Shown piece after piece: positions 1-8,981 of a stretch of 64,000 nucleotides of DNA (its first letter is position 1; every line of letters begins with the position of its first letter). The notes beneath the pieces were generated by a model that saw nothing but the letters and a program-made list of their open reading frames with translations, made no database searches and was not told the origin of the DNA. The DNA comes from Ignatzschineria sp. RMDPL8A (GTDB lineage: Bacteria; Pseudomonadota; Gammaproteobacteria; Cardiobacteriales; Wohlfahrtiimonadaceae): the NCBI RefSeq assembly GCF_029815055.1, contig NZ_JAPPWA010000002.1, positions 1,736,001 to 1,800,000 of the forward strand. Direction: 5' to 3'. The position numbers were made by a program, and so were the translations under genes.

Positions 1-1
1 T

Positions 2-1300
2 AAAAATACGCTTGAAGAGAGCGTTGCGATGATCGATAAAGGGATTAAGCATCTCGATAAGATCGATAAAACCGCCCTATCCCCCGCCTCGCAAGAGAGT
101 TTAGAGAAAATTCGTGCCTCTTGGGAGATCAAAAAAGCAAACTTCCAAAATCAGCTCGATCTTGTGATGCTTGAATATCAAGAGATTGAGAAAGAAGGCA
201 CCTTTATTGAACGCATGATTGATGGCACGATCAATTTTCTGACCAATCGCGGGCTCATTTTACTCTTAAGTTTCGGGGCGTTTTTTGGGCTGCTCTACCT
301 CTTTTCTTGGATTCTCAATCGCCTCACGGTCTATCATGAGAAGAAATATAAACATCGCAAAACCTCCTTTGCATGGCGCTTAACGCTCCTGCTCTATCAG
401 ATTGCAACCTTTGCTATCTCCTTTACAGCGCTCCTCGTGATTCTGCATTCATCGGGCGATATGGTGCTGTTTGGCTTTGCGATCTTAATCTTATTGGCCT
501 TCCTAATTAGCTTCCGTAACTCCATTCCGGCGTACTTTAAAAAGATCCGTACCTTTCTTAATATGGGGCTTGCCCGCGAAGGCGAACGCCTCATCTATCA
601 AGGGATTCCATGGAGAATTGAAAACATTAATCTTTACTCCGTTTATCTAGTCAATCCCGCGCTTGATAACGGCAAACTTCGCCTCAATGTGGATCTATTA
701 GATGGCATGCTCTCACGGCCTGTAAAAATGGATGAGATCTGGTTTCCGTGCCGCCCGGGCGATACCGTGATCATCGATGGAACCTATGCGAAAGTGGTGC
801 GTCAAACGCCTGAATCGGTCTATCTTGATTCCTTTGGCAGTACGATCAATTACCCGACGGCAAACTTTATTGCGGCAAAACCGAAAAACCTCACCTACGG
901 CTATAGCATCACCATCAATTTCACCCTAAGCCACGACCATTTTGATCTTGATATTGAAGAGACAATCGAAAAAATTCGGGAGAGTGTGGAAGCCCATACC
1001 ATCAATGTTGATGAGGGCATGAAAAAGGCGATCAATGCGATTACCGTCGATTTCCGCGAGATCGATAGTGCGTCCGGCCTTGTCTATACCGTGATTGCCT
1101 CGATGGGGGTTAATGCACTCAATTACTACTATTCACTGCCACGATTAATGCAGCGGGCGTGTGTGAAAGCGGCGCAGAAACATCATTGGACCATTCCCTA
1201 TAGTGAGGTGGTTATCTCCGAGCGAGATCAAACGCCAAAACCTCTTGAGCTTGCAAAAGCGGCGCAACATGCGGGAAAAATGGGACCGAAAGAAGATTAA
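2..1300 (+). CDS. MscS-like mechanosensitive channel family protein, 5' truncated
   Basis: The reading frame is open to the left edge of the window (codons from base 2), so the first ATG at 29 is probably internal and the gene is partial. The visible part begins with a charged helical stretch (about 60 residues), then three hydrophobic segments near residues 72-95, 118-142 and 145-170 counted from that ATG. A beta-rich soluble part follows, with a motif reading RPGDTVIIDG that resembles the pore-proximal beta domain of MscS proteins. These proteins sit in the inner membrane and release solutes on hypo-osmotic shock. The MscS assignment rests on this layout rather than on a strong signature, so a generic membrane protein cannot be excluded. 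A clear terminator follows the stop. Confidence 0.55.
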   Translation, partial: KNTLEESVAMIDKGIKHLDKIDKTALSPASQESLEKIRASWEIKKANFQNQLDLVMLEYQEIEKEGTFIERMIDGTINFLTNRGLILLLSFGAFFGLLYLFSWILNRLTVYHEKKYKHRKTSFAWRLTLLLYQIATFAISFTALLVILHSSGDMVLFGFAILILLAFLISFRNSIPAYFKKIRTFLNMGLAREGERLIYQGIPWRIENINLYSVYLVNPALDNGKLRLNVDLLDGMLSRPVKMDEIWFPCRPGDTVIIDGTYAKVVRQTPESVYLDSFGSTINYPTANFIAAKPKNLTYGYSITINFTLSHDHFDLDIEETIEKIRESVEAHTINVDEGMKKAINAITVDFREIDSASGLVYTVIASMGVNALNYYYSLPRLMQRACVKAAQKHHWTIPYSEVVISERDQTPKPLELAKAAQHAGKMGPKED

Positions 1301-1328
1301 TCTCGCTTAATCTCGACCCAAACAAACG

Positions 1329-1354
1329 GCAGATCCTAAGTGATCTGCTTTTTT
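1329..1354 (+). terminator. Rho-independent terminator after the MscS-like gene
   Basis: A 7-bp perfect stem (GCAGATC / GATCTGC) with a 6-base loop is followed at once by six T residues. It lies 28 bases after the stop of the channel gene. Confidence 0.85.
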
Positions 1355-1432
1355 ATGCCCTAAAAACTTCTGAAAACGTCCGAAAATCGTCTCAATCGTG
1401 AGATCGATTCGCCCTGATCGAAAAAATCGGTC

Positions 1433-1438
1433 TATAAT
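1433..1438 (+). promoter_or_regulatory. Probable -10 element for the pentapeptide-repeat gene
   Basis: A perfect TATAAT lies between the upstream terminator and the next gene. The -35 region is poor (TTCGCC at 1408-1413, spacing 19). A transcript from here would begin near 1445, downstream of the GTG at 1398, which argues for a later translation start. Confidence 0.5.
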
Positions 1439-1502
1439 AGAGAGTCAGATTGTGATTGATTCACCTCTTTATCTTGTTGAGTTTAATCAAGATGCCTTCC
1501 GA

Positions 1503-3716
1503 ATGGGACGCTATTTGCCTATGATTCTATCCGCACGCCTTCGCCACACCCTCTCTCTTTTAGGATTAAGCCTGCTTGCCCTACTCTTGCACGGGCTTAT
1601 TTTATTAGGGCTTGGAAAAATCTTTCTAAGTGAGATCGCCTACCGCGATATTTTCACCCTAAAACCGCCCTATTTAGGCGATTTAACGTTGTGGCTATTA
1701 CTGCTTTTTTTGGCCTTTTATGTCAGCACCATTTTACTGACGGCTATTCGATTTAGCACCAAGGCGCTCTGGGTGATTGCGAGCTTTATCACCGCCCCGC
1801 TACTCATTAGCGCCACATCCACCATCTGGCAAAATCTCAACGCGCCCGAACATCTCACCGTGATGGGCCTTGTGATCAACTATCTCTTTATCTTTTTTAT
1901 TGTGACAACGCTCCACCTACTTATTTTTGCGTGGATCACAAGTGGGCAACATTCCACCTTAAAAGGCCGCCCGCGCCAAGAATCCTCCGATGCGGCCCAC
2001 CATTTTTTCTGGTTTATTGTGGCGCTCGTGATTTTAGCGGTGAGCTATTCACTCTCCTTTATTGTGTCGCTCTTTATTTTTGATCTCGTGGCGATCTTTA
2101 CCAAAGAGATTCCGCTCGATCTCCTTCACGCGAACGATACCAAAGGGTTTTTACTCAATATCTATATCGGTACGTTTGCGAGCTTTGCAGTCTTTGTCGC
2201 GCTCTATGTGGCCTATATTCGCAATCAAAATCTTAAAAATTCCGAGCGTCAATTTGAACATACGCAAAAGCAATTTGATTACACTCAGCAACAAGACCGT
2301 GAAAGTGAGGTGGAAAAACGTTTCCATGAAGGAATTAAACTATTGGGCGATAGCAATGAATCGGTGCGGATCGGCGCGATCTATATCCTTTGGGAGATTG
2401 TGAAAGATGCGGTTAAAGCGCTTCCCTATCTTGAGCAAAAACATGGCTACGTCTATTATGAAAAACCGCAAGAATCGGCAATTATTCCCTATATTCGCGA
2501 CACAAAAGAATCCCTTGACCCCGCAAGTCAAAGTAAATTAAAACGCCATTATCTGCAAAAGCATCACCCAAGTTCAGCGCAGATTAATGCGTATTTAAAA
2601 GCCTATTCGCTCCATGAACAGATTCTCAATATTTTGTGCGGCCATATTCGTAGCCTTACCAATACGCAGGATTATCTCCTCGATTATTACCCTTCCATCG
2701 CGCGGAAAATCTATCAAAAACCCTTTATGGAACATTACGGCGAGGATTCGGTCTATGTGAGTCAGCATCATGAAGAGCCGAGCAATGAGATCAATATTCT
2801 CTTTCATCTCCTTACCCATCGGGATCTGCCTCAGATGCGGACGATCACCAATGCGCTCAACTTTAGGCTCGATTTTTCTCATGCGATTTTAAAGGGAATT
2901 CATGGCGACCGCTCGGATCTCTCTTCCGCGAATCTCCGAGACACCAATTTTGCCAATGCCCAGCTCAATTATGTCGATTTCCGCTTTGCCCATTGTGAAC
3001 GGGCGAATTTTAAGCGAGCAACGCTTAATCGCTCAGATTTCACCATGGCACACTGCCAAAAAGCCTCATTCCACCGGTCACAGATCAGTAGCGCAACTTT
3101 TCACTTTACCAACTGCATTGAAGCGATCTTTACCGAGCTTGCCTATAAAGCCTATTTTTATGGAGCGAGCATGCAAAATACGCTCTTTTCATTGCAGGAT
3201 TTTCTTGACGATCACATTCGTTTACGGGGCATTAATGGGCTTCCGGGCATCAAAAATATTACCAGTTTAGAGAGAAAGCCTGTGATTCAACTCATCGATG
3301 GAGAAGATCGCTATCCGCTTCATCCCAATCAGCTCGATCAGTTGCTTCATTCCGATAAAGGGCGCGATATCTATAAATATTATATGGATCATCTCGATGG
3401 GGAAATTTGGCGGATCTCGATTAAAGAGGCCTATTTTGCCTATCAATCATTGCGCCGCTCGGGGGAGACCCGTTACCTTGGCGAAAGTTACACCGGTTAT
3501 CGCAGTTTAGAGCTCACAACCACGCGCGAATATCTGCAGGTATTTCAGCGTCACTATCTCGATCATGGTAACGATTTTGAGGCGCTATTTGATGCCCTTT
3601 CAACCGATGAAAAGCAACTTGCCACCGAGATGTTTACCGACTTTGATAAGATCGCAAAAGCCCGAAAACAGGCGGAAGAAGCGTTAAATGATGCATCTGA
3701 AAAACATGAGGATTGA
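1503..3716 (+). CDS. Multi-pass membrane protein with C-terminal pentapeptide repeats
   Basis: The protein has two parts. The N-terminal half carries about six hydrophobic segments (first about 230 residues) and ends in a Gln-rich probable coiled coil. The next element, reading EKRFHEGIKLLG then SVRIGAIYILWEI, is a helix pair often seen just before pentapeptide repeats in membrane proteins. Further on come pentapeptide-like units of the A(N/D)(L/F)xx type (LSSANLRDTNF, ANFKRATLNRSDF), which should fold as a right-handed quadrilateral beta-helix, and then a helical C-terminus. No enzymatic motif is visible and the function is unknown. The frame is open from a GTG at 1398, but the TATAAT at 1433 favours ATG 1503 or ATG 1521 (GGGACG ten bases upstream). 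The next gene follows after 9 bases. Confidence 0.75.
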   Translation: MGRYLPMILSARLRHTLSLLGLSLLALLLHGLILLGLGKIFLSEIAYRDIFTLKPPYLGDLTLWLLLLFLAFYVSTILLTAIRFSTKALWVIASFITAPLLISATSTIWQNLNAPEHLTVMGLVINYLFIFFIVTTLHLLIFAWITSGQHSTLKGRPRQESSDAAHHFFWFIVALVILAVSYSLSFIVSLFIFDLVAIFTKEIPLDLLHANDTKGFLLNIYIGTFASFAVFVALYVAYIRNQNLKNSERQFEHTQKQFDYTQQQDRESEVEKRFHEGIKLLGDSNESVRIGAIYILWEIVKDAVKALPYLEQKHGYVYYEKPQESAIIPYIRDTKESLDPASQSKLKRHYLQKHHPSSAQINAYLKAYSLHEQILNILCGHIRSLTNTQDYLLDYYPSIARKIYQKPFMEHYGEDSVYVSQHHEEPSNEINILFHLLTHRDLPQMRTITNALNFRLDFSHAILKGIHGDRSDLSSANLRDTNFANAQLNYVDFRFAHCERANFKRATLNRSDFTMAHCQKASFHRSQISSATFHFTNCIEAIFTELAYKAYFYGASMQNTLFSLQDFLDDHIRLRGINGLPGIKNITSLERKPVIQLIDGEDRYPLHPNQLDQLLHSDKGRDIYKYYMDHLDGEIWRISIKEAYFAYQSLRRSGETRYLGESYTGYRSLELTTTREYLQVFQRHYLDHGNDFEALFDALSTDEKQLATEMFTDFDKIAKARKQAEEALNDASEKHED

Positions 3717-3725
3717 GATTAACCG

Positions 3726-4085
3726 ATGAGCCTCTTTTTTAATCAATTAGCTGAACGTGCCATCGCGAAAGCGCAACAACAAGGTGAGCTCGATAATCTG
3801 CCAAATCAAGGGAAATCACTCGATCTTGATGATGATTATGCTCGTACACCTGAGACACTCCGTATGGGGTATAAAATTCTCAAAAATAGTGGCTTTTTAC
3901 CGCCCGAGCTTGAGGCGCGCCAAGAGGCGGTCACCCTTGCGAAACTGATCGCATCCACCGATGATCGCGATGAGATGACGCTCAATGCGCTCGACCGTAA
4001 ACTGAAACGGCTACTGCAAAAAATGGAAATTACCGGTTTTGATACCCGCTTTATCGAAAAGTATCTGCGTCACAAATCTCCCTAA
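3726..4085 (+). CDS. DUF1992 (DnaJC28-type) domain protein
   Basis: This 119-residue protein starts with the typical pattern of the family: a short helix (FFNQLAERAIAKAQQQGE), then LDNLPNQGKSL and a tail rich in charged helices. The DUF1992 family is related to the conserved domain of DNAJC28 and includes small soluble proteins such as E. coli YhdN. No biochemical role is firmly established. It sits 9 bases after the pentapeptide-repeat gene and is probably translated from the same mRNA. Its length fits the family, so the gene looks intact. Confidence 0.8.
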   Translation: MSLFFNQLAERAIAKAQQQGELDNLPNQGKSLDLDDDYARTPETLRMGYKILKNSGFLPPELEARQEAVTLAKLIASTDDRDEMTLNALDRKLKRLLQKMEITGFDTRFIEKYLRHKSP

Positions 4086-4139
4086 AACATAGCCCATAGA
4101 TGAGAAGAGCATACGAATAGATCACAAATTTTACGCAAG

Positions 4140-4171
4140 AAAAAAGCCTAAGAACTTACATTCTTAGGCTT
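4140..4171 (-). terminator. Terminator of tRNA-Asn
   Basis: On the minus strand an 11-bp perfect stem (AAGCCTAAGAA / TTCTTAGGCTT) with a 6-base loop runs into a T tract. It begins 10 bases beyond the CCA end of the tRNA gene and also faces the end of the DUF1992 gene. Confidence 0.85.
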
Positions 4172-4180
4172 TCTCGTGTC

Positions 4181-4257
4181 TGGCTCCTCGACCTGGGCTC
4201 GAACCAGGGACCCCTTGATTAACAGTCAAGTGCTACTACCAACTGAGCTATCGAGGA
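4181..4257 (-). tRNA. tRNA-Asn (GTT)
   Basis: The minus strand folds as a full cloverleaf. The acceptor stem TCCTCGA pairs with TCGAGGA, followed by discriminator G and an encoded CCA. The anticodon stem CTTGA/TCAAG encloses CTGTTAA, giving anticodon GTT for asparagine. The T arm is CCTGG-TTCGAGC-CCAGG. The D arm contains the GG of AGTTGGTAG. The gene stands alone with its own promoter and terminator. Confidence 0.97.
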
Positions 4258-4270
4258 CTAGAGATTAGGT

Positions 4271-4298
4271 ATTATAGAGATTTTTCCGTTTCCGTCAA
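4271..4298 (-). promoter_or_regulatory. Sigma-70 promoter of tRNA-Asn
   Basis: On the minus strand TTGACG (4298-4293) is followed by a 16-base spacer and a perfect TATAAT (4276-4271). The tRNA 5' end lies 13 bases beyond the -10 element, as expected for a stable-RNA promoter. Confidence 0.85.
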
Positions 4299-4445
4299 AT
4301 AAAGTTTTGCGTTTGGGCAATAATTCCTCAAAGAAAGTCTTTTTGCTGGGTTAAATCAAACTTTCGAGCATAATAACCCCTTAATATATCTCATAATGTA
4401 TGATCGAAAAGTCCATTAAATCCAAAATAAGAACCCGTAAACAAT

Positions 4446-4988
4446 ATGATACGAACCTTTATAATTAGCCTCACCTCGCTCATTGCGATCACCGTCTTTC
4501 TCCTTTATCTCTTTGTGATCGATACTCGCGATCCGGAAAAGGTATTTATACGCAATTTTACCGTACAGGTGAATGCCGATAATATGCACTGCCGCCTCAA
4601 ATTTGACGATCAATATACTCTGCTTAGCACGGAAAATTATTCTCAATATCCACGCATGCTCTCCATGGGGCACGCCATCCAGCCGAATGATCTTTATGTT
4701 TTCTCCCACGGCGATCATACCATTTCAATGGATGCGTGGCTGCTTGCGGATCTTACTGAGATCGACGATACGGCGCACTGCAAAATGACGCTGTCGGGAA
4801 CGGTTTCAAATCTCAACGAGACGCTATTTAAAGGGGAAGCGATCCTTATCGCAATGGTCGATAAAAATCATCAGGTCATCATTCGAAGCTCGAGCGATCA
4901 CTATGATAAAACGATTCATGAAGATGACCATAAGCGCCCGACAAAGATCTCCGTCAAACAAGCTTTCCCCACCATTACCTATTTCTAA
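4446..4988 (+). CDS. Hypothetical membrane-anchored protein
   Basis: I do not recognise this 180-residue protein. It has one N-terminal hydrophobic segment (residues about 4-25), which would anchor it in the inner membrane with the rest in the periplasm. The soluble part has two Cys residues, each in an HC pair (MHCRL and AHCKM), that could form a disulfide, and an acidic and His-rich stretch near the end. The start is ATG 4446. It lies 25 bases before another orphan membrane protein, and the two may form a small operon. Confidence 0.6.
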   Translation: MIRTFIISLTSLIAITVFLLYLFVIDTRDPEKVFIRNFTVQVNADNMHCRLKFDDQYTLLSTENYSQYPRMLSMGHAIQPNDLYVFSHGDHTISMDAWLLADLTEIDDTAHCKMTLSGTVSNLNETLFKGEAILIAMVDKNHQVIIRSSSDHYDKTIHEDDHKRPTKISVKQAFPTITYF

Positions 4989-5012
4989 TTATTGATTGCA
5001 AACGAGACACTC

Positions 5013-5828
5013 ATGACCGATTTAACCGCCTCCCCCGCCGTAGCTGAGAACAGCCCACACGATAAAACTCAATCCCCCAAAGCGCGCATTTTAGTGATCA
5101 TCACACTCTTATCAGCGCTTGCCTATTATATTGGGCTGCACGCCTTTGAAGTTTCAGCACCTCGAATTTTGCCCATTGCTCCGGGCGGACTTCACACCAT
5201 CACAAGCTGTGGGTTGGCGCTCGCCGCGATTGTGGCGCTCTTTAATTTCAGCACACCCAATCATTCCGGTAAAATCACGCGCCCCCTGTTTCTCATCGGC
5301 ATTGGGATCTTAGGTATTTTAACCATTCTGCTTGCGATCTATCTCGATCGGACGCTCTCAAGGCTCGTTTATAGCAATGATCCAGACACAGAGAAAACCG
5401 TTATCTATACGCTAATGCTGGTCTCCTATACTTGGATCGCGCTTTTCTCGTCGGTTTTCTTAAATGCCCTTCGCCTTCCCGCTTTAAGAGCCTATAGTGC
5501 CGCTCTACTCATTGCCCCATTTTTAGGTGTGACGATTTTCCTTCTCCTCAATACAGCAACAATGCTCTCATTTAATCTTCTATCGGTCCGTATTTATGGC
5601 AGTTGGCCGCTCTGGGCAAATTGTCTCTACTTAGGCCTCGCCTTCTTTTTAAGTGCCCATATTATCTATTTTATCTTCCTAAAATTTCCCGGAAAAGGCG
5701 TGTTTATTCTCGTTTCCATTATCAGCCTTATCGGCGCTACCCTCCTCTTTACGCACCTTTATGAAAAACGAATGGTGATGCATTACCTCCTTGGGCTCTA
5801 CTATAATTATCCCGCCATTATCAAATAA
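5013..5828 (+). CDS. Hypothetical multi-pass membrane protein
   Basis: The protein has about seven hydrophobic segments after a 35-residue polar N-terminus rich in Asp, Pro and Ser. No transporter or enzyme motif is recognisable and I assign no function. I prefer ATG 5013 (preceded by GAGAC at good spacing) over an in-frame TTG at 4992. It follows the membrane-anchored protein ending at 4988 on the same strand, so the two may act together. A very charged turn (SNDPDTEKT) lies between predicted helices 3 and 4. Confidence 0.6.
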   Translation: MTDLTASPAVAENSPHDKTQSPKARILVIITLLSALAYYIGLHAFEVSAPRILPIAPGGLHTITSCGLALAAIVALFNFSTPNHSGKITRPLFLIGIGILGILTILLAIYLDRTLSRLVYSNDPDTEKTVIYTLMLVSYTWIALFSSVFLNALRLPALRAYSAALLIAPFLGVTIFLLLNTATMLSFNLLSVRIYGSWPLWANCLYLGLAFFLSAHIIYFIFLKFPGKGVFILVSIISLIGATLLFTHLYEKRMVMHYLLGLYYNYPAIIK

Positions 5829-5979
5829 CCGATCTCCGGCAGAGGGTTGATATTTCATCTAGATAGGCAATCGGCATTTCCCATGATATGCTTAGATTCT
5901 GTACGCAAAAACGTGCAAGCATAATAATAAACGCGCGCCTCGACGCGCCTTAAATGACTCATTAATAACCGCTACTACC

Positions 5980-7170
5980 ATGAAATATCAACGTCCTGCT
6001 GTCTATATATTACTGATGCTCGGCTCGGCCCATCTGTTGAATGACCTGATTCAATCGATGTTGACCGCGACCTATCCGCTGCTTGAAAATAAATTTGCAC
6101 TCACCTTTGCCCAAATCGGAACGATTAGCCTTGTCTATCAGCTCACCGCGTCCATTTTGCAACCGGGGATTGGCCATTTTACCGATAAGCGGCCGATGCC
6201 CTATCTTTTACCCTTTGGGATGATGTCAACAGTGTTTGGCATCTCGATGCTCTCGATGACGGAGAGTTATTCGGTGATTTTAATCTCAGCGGCCTTTATG
6301 GGCATTGGCTCTTCTATCTTTCACCCAGAAGCCTCACGCCTTGCGCGCTATGCCTCAGGCGGACGCTATGGCCTTGCTCAGTCGATTTTCCAAGTGGGCG
6401 GTAATTTAGGGTCCGCGTTTGGCCCGCTTCTTGCAAGTTTAATCATTGTGCGCCACGCTAAGCAGGAAAATATCCTCTATTTTACCATTTTCGGCGCGAT
6501 CGCCATTTTGCTTCTCTTTAAAATAAGCCACTGGAGCGCTTCCCTTAATCGAGAAAATGGCGCGGCTCGCAAAACCTTTACTCCGCCACCGCTCCCCTTT
6601 GGACGCAAAAAAACTTTTCTGGCCCTCGGAATTTTGGGCATGCTGATTTTTTCTAAATATTTTTATATGGCAAGCATGAGTAACTACTACAGCTTTTATC
6701 TAATTGAAAAGTTTGAGCTATCACGCTCACACGCGGTCAATCTCCTCTTCGTCTTTTTAGCCGCTGTGGCGGTGGGAACCGTAGTGGGCGGCCCTGTGGG
6801 CGATAAAATTGGCCGGCGCTATGTGATCTGGTTCTCAATCCTCGGCGTCGCCCCGTTTACGCTTATTCTTCCTCATGTAGGCTATTACGGCACCATTTTT
6901 CTCACCATTATTATCGGGCTTGTGATCGCGTCTGCCTTTTCAGCAATTGTTGTCTACGCGCAAGAACTCGTCCCCGGACGCACCGGAATGATCGCGGGAC
7001 TCTTCTTTGGCTTTATGTTCGGAATGAGCGGTATTGCCGCCGCCCTTTTAGGACTCATGGCGGACAAAACAAGCCTCCAATCGGTCTTCATTTTCTGCTC
7101 ATTTTTACCCCTTTTAGGCATGCTCACCCTCTTTTTGCCTAAAATTGAGTCAATCGATTCAGGCCATTAA
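5980..7170 (+). CDS. fsr: MFS exporter, fosmidomycin-resistance (Fsr) type
   Basis: This is a 396-residue major facilitator protein with about 12 predicted membrane helices. Family marks are an early HLLNDLIQSMLTATYPLL segment, GHFTDKRP in the loop between helices 2 and 3 (the MFS motif A position), and FHPEASRLAR followed by QVGGNLGSAFGP, a signature typical of Fsr proteins. The second half repeats the GDKIGRR loop motif. Family members export fosmidomycin and probably other compounds by proton antiport. The start is ATG 5980. It is transcribed alone, with a strong terminator 73 bases after the stop. Confidence 0.85.
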   Translation: MKYQRPAVYILLMLGSAHLLNDLIQSMLTATYPLLENKFALTFAQIGTISLVYQLTASILQPGIGHFTDKRPMPYLLPFGMMSTVFGISMLSMTESYSVILISAAFMGIGSSIFHPEASRLARYASGGRYGLAQSIFQVGGNLGSAFGPLLASLIIVRHAKQENILYFTIFGAIAILLLFKISHWSASLNRENGAARKTFTPPPLPFGRKKTFLALGILGMLIFSKYFYMASMSNYYSFYLIEKFELSRSHAVNLLFVFLAAVAVGTVVGGPVGDKIGRRYVIWFSILGVAPFTLILPHVGYYGTIFLTIIIGLVIASAFSAIVVYAQELVPGRTGMIAGLFFGFMFGMSGIAAALLGLMADKTSLQSVFIFCSFLPLLGMLTLFLPKIESIDSGH

Positions 7171-7242
7171 TTTTACTTAAGCGCTATTTAAGATTATTTC
7201 GTTTAATTATCCCGCCGAAAAGTGAATAAAAAACTTTTTGAG

Positions 7243-7268
7243 ATCCCCCATTAGAATGGGGGATTTTT
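7243..7268 (+). terminator. Terminator of the MFS exporter gene
   Basis: A G/C-rich stem (ATCCCCCAT / ATGGGGGAT) closes on a very small loop and runs into TTTTT. Confidence 0.9.
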
Positions 7269-7412
7269 CATTTTACCGTATCATAAAATGTATCCTCTTT
7301 TTTCCCTTTCCCATCTCTATTTCATCTCCATTTTTATGCTCGTCTTTGTGCTCATTTTAGGGTAAATCGAGCATAAATGCGCCCTATAAAACGAAAAATA
7401 CACCCCGAAAAT

Positions 7413-7441
7413 TTGACAGGTCCGAAAATACAGGTTAGGGT
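7413..7441 (+). promoter_or_regulatory. Probable osmoregulated promoter of proVW
   Basis: A perfect TTGACA (7413-7418) is separated by 17 bases from TAGGGT (7436-7441). A G-rich -10 of this kind is, as I recall, what the osmotically induced proU promoter of enteric bacteria carries. A second, weaker pair (TTGTAC at 7575, TAAATA at 7598, spacing 17) lies closer to the gene. Confidence 0.6.
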
Positions 7442-7448
7442 GGTATAC

Positions 7449-7742
7449 GTTTTTTCATTGCGTAAAAAACAGACTCAAAATTAATTGAAAATAAAGAGAA
7501 ATTTAGAGCTTTAAGTTTGAGAGATCAACCCGAGACATAGCGCATTTATAGCGTCTTCTTAGTCAGTTTTTGCTTTGTACAGCAAATTGTCTCGATGTAA
7601 ATATGGATTTTTTGAGCCACCCTTCGGCTCGTTGATCGGAAGCTCGTTAGATAAAGTTGATCTGGCATGGCGTTTTTGTGTGTTTACATGTTAGTTGCCA
7701 GCCCATTTATGGATCAACTCAAAAAGGATAATTATACAGATT
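7449..7742 (+). other. Long 5' leader of proV
   Basis: About 290 untranslated bases separate the predicted start of transcription from the proV start codon. I find no open frame of note. One small hairpin, GAGCC / GGCTC near 7614-7630, is visible. A purine-rich AAGGA at 7724-7728 lies 14 bases before the ATG, which is a long spacing. Confidence 0.45.
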
Positions 7743-8978
7743 ATGAGTAAATTAGAAGTCAAAGATTTGTCCCTTATTTATGGCTCAAATCGAAGACAGG
7801 CGATGAAGATGCTTGAAAATGGAGCATCGAAAGACGAAATTCTGCAAAAGACACGCAGTGTTGTTGCAGTAAACCATGCAAATTTCAGCATTAATGATGG
7901 CGAGATCTTTGTAATCATGGGGCTTTCCGGAAGTGGAAAATCCTCCCTATTGCGCTGTTTAAATATGCTTAATATCCCAACCGCGGGCGAAATCCTAGTG
8001 GATGGTGAAGATATCACCAAGCTCGATAAAAAGGGACTTTTAGAGGTTCGTCGCCAAAAAATTGGAATGGTCTTCCAACATTTTGCCCTTCTGCCCCACA
8101 AGACGATTTTAGATAACGTGGCGTTTGGGCTTGAGATTCAAAATTTACCGCTTAAAGAGCGCCATGAAAAAGCCCGTGAAGTGCTTGATATGGTCGGTCT
8201 TAGCGAATATGCAGACTCCTACCCCAGCCAATTAAGTGGCGGGATGCAGCAGCGCGTCGGGATTGCTCGTGCGATCGCGAACGACTCTGAAATCTTACTG
8301 ATGGACGAGGCATTTAGTGCGCTTGACCCCTTAATCCGCTCACAAATGCAAGATGAGCTGATTGAAATTCAACAAAAATTAAAGAAAACCATTGTCTTTA
8401 TCACGCACGACTTAGATGAGGCGTTAAAGCTTGGTGATACCATCGCGATTATGAAAGATGGTGTGATTGTTCAGCAAGATACCTCGGAAAATATCCTATT
8501 AAATCCTGCGAATGATTATGTAAAATCCTTTATCGATGAGGTGGATTCCACTAAGGTGATTACTGCTGCGGGGCTGATGAAACCCTTCAAACAGCGAATT
8601 CGCCTTGATAAAGATGGCCCTGCGAATGCGGTGCGCCAGATGGAACGCTTTAACCATCACTTTTTGCCGATGGTCGATAATATGAACCGCTTCCAAGGTT
8701 ATATTCGCCTTAAAGATGCGCGCCGATTATTAGAGGAAGGAAAACGCGATTTAACGCCAGTCCTTCTTAATATCCCGCACGTGTCAAGTGATACGCCACT
8801 TTCGGAAACCTTACCGCTCTTTGCGCACCACACCTACCCCATCGCCGTGCTTGATGAACGCGATCGCCCTGTGGGTTATCTCCGCTATATCAGCGTGGTT
8901 GAGATGATGGCAGGCAGTGACGATCAAACCGTGATCGACGCGAAGCTATTTGGTAAATCGTTAGAGAAAGGAGCGTAA
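7743..8978 (+). CDS. proV: Glycine betaine/osmoprotectant ABC transporter ATPase
   Basis: This is the ATP-hydrolysing subunit of a ProU/OpuA-type importer for glycine betaine and related osmoprotectants. The N-terminus has the family-specific YGSNRRQAMKMLENGASKDEI stretch before the ABC core. The Walker A is GLSGSGKS (residues 60-67), the signature LSGGMQQR, and the Walker B ILLMDEAFSALDP. A C-terminal CBS-like regulatory region (about residues 270-400) is present, as in ProV/OpuAA, where it senses ionic strength. I chose ATG 7743, which gives the conserved MSKLEVKDL start, over an upstream in-frame TTG. proW follows after 3 bases. Confidence 0.93.
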   Translation: MSKLEVKDLSLIYGSNRRQAMKMLENGASKDEILQKTRSVVAVNHANFSINDGEIFVIMGLSGSGKSSLLRCLNMLNIPTAGEILVDGEDITKLDKKGLLEVRRQKIGMVFQHFALLPHKTILDNVAFGLEIQNLPLKERHEKAREVLDMVGLSEYADSYPSQLSGGMQQRVGIARAIANDSEILLMDEAFSALDPLIRSQMQDELIEIQQKLKKTIVFITHDLDEALKLGDTIAIMKDGVIVQQDTSENILLNPANDYVKSFIDEVDSTKVITAAGLMKPFKQRIRLDKDGPANAVRQMERFNHHFLPMVDNMNRFQGYIRLKDARRLLEEGKRDLTPVLLNIPHVSSDTPLSETLPLFAHHTYPIAVLDERDRPVGYLRYISVVEMMAGSDDQTVIDAKLFGKSLEKGA

Positions 8979-8981
8979 TCC

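Noticed and set aside
1398-1502. GTG start at 1398 for the pentapeptide-repeat protein
   Set aside because: A TATAAT at 1433 puts the transcript start downstream of that codon, and the added residues look unrelated to a membrane protein start.
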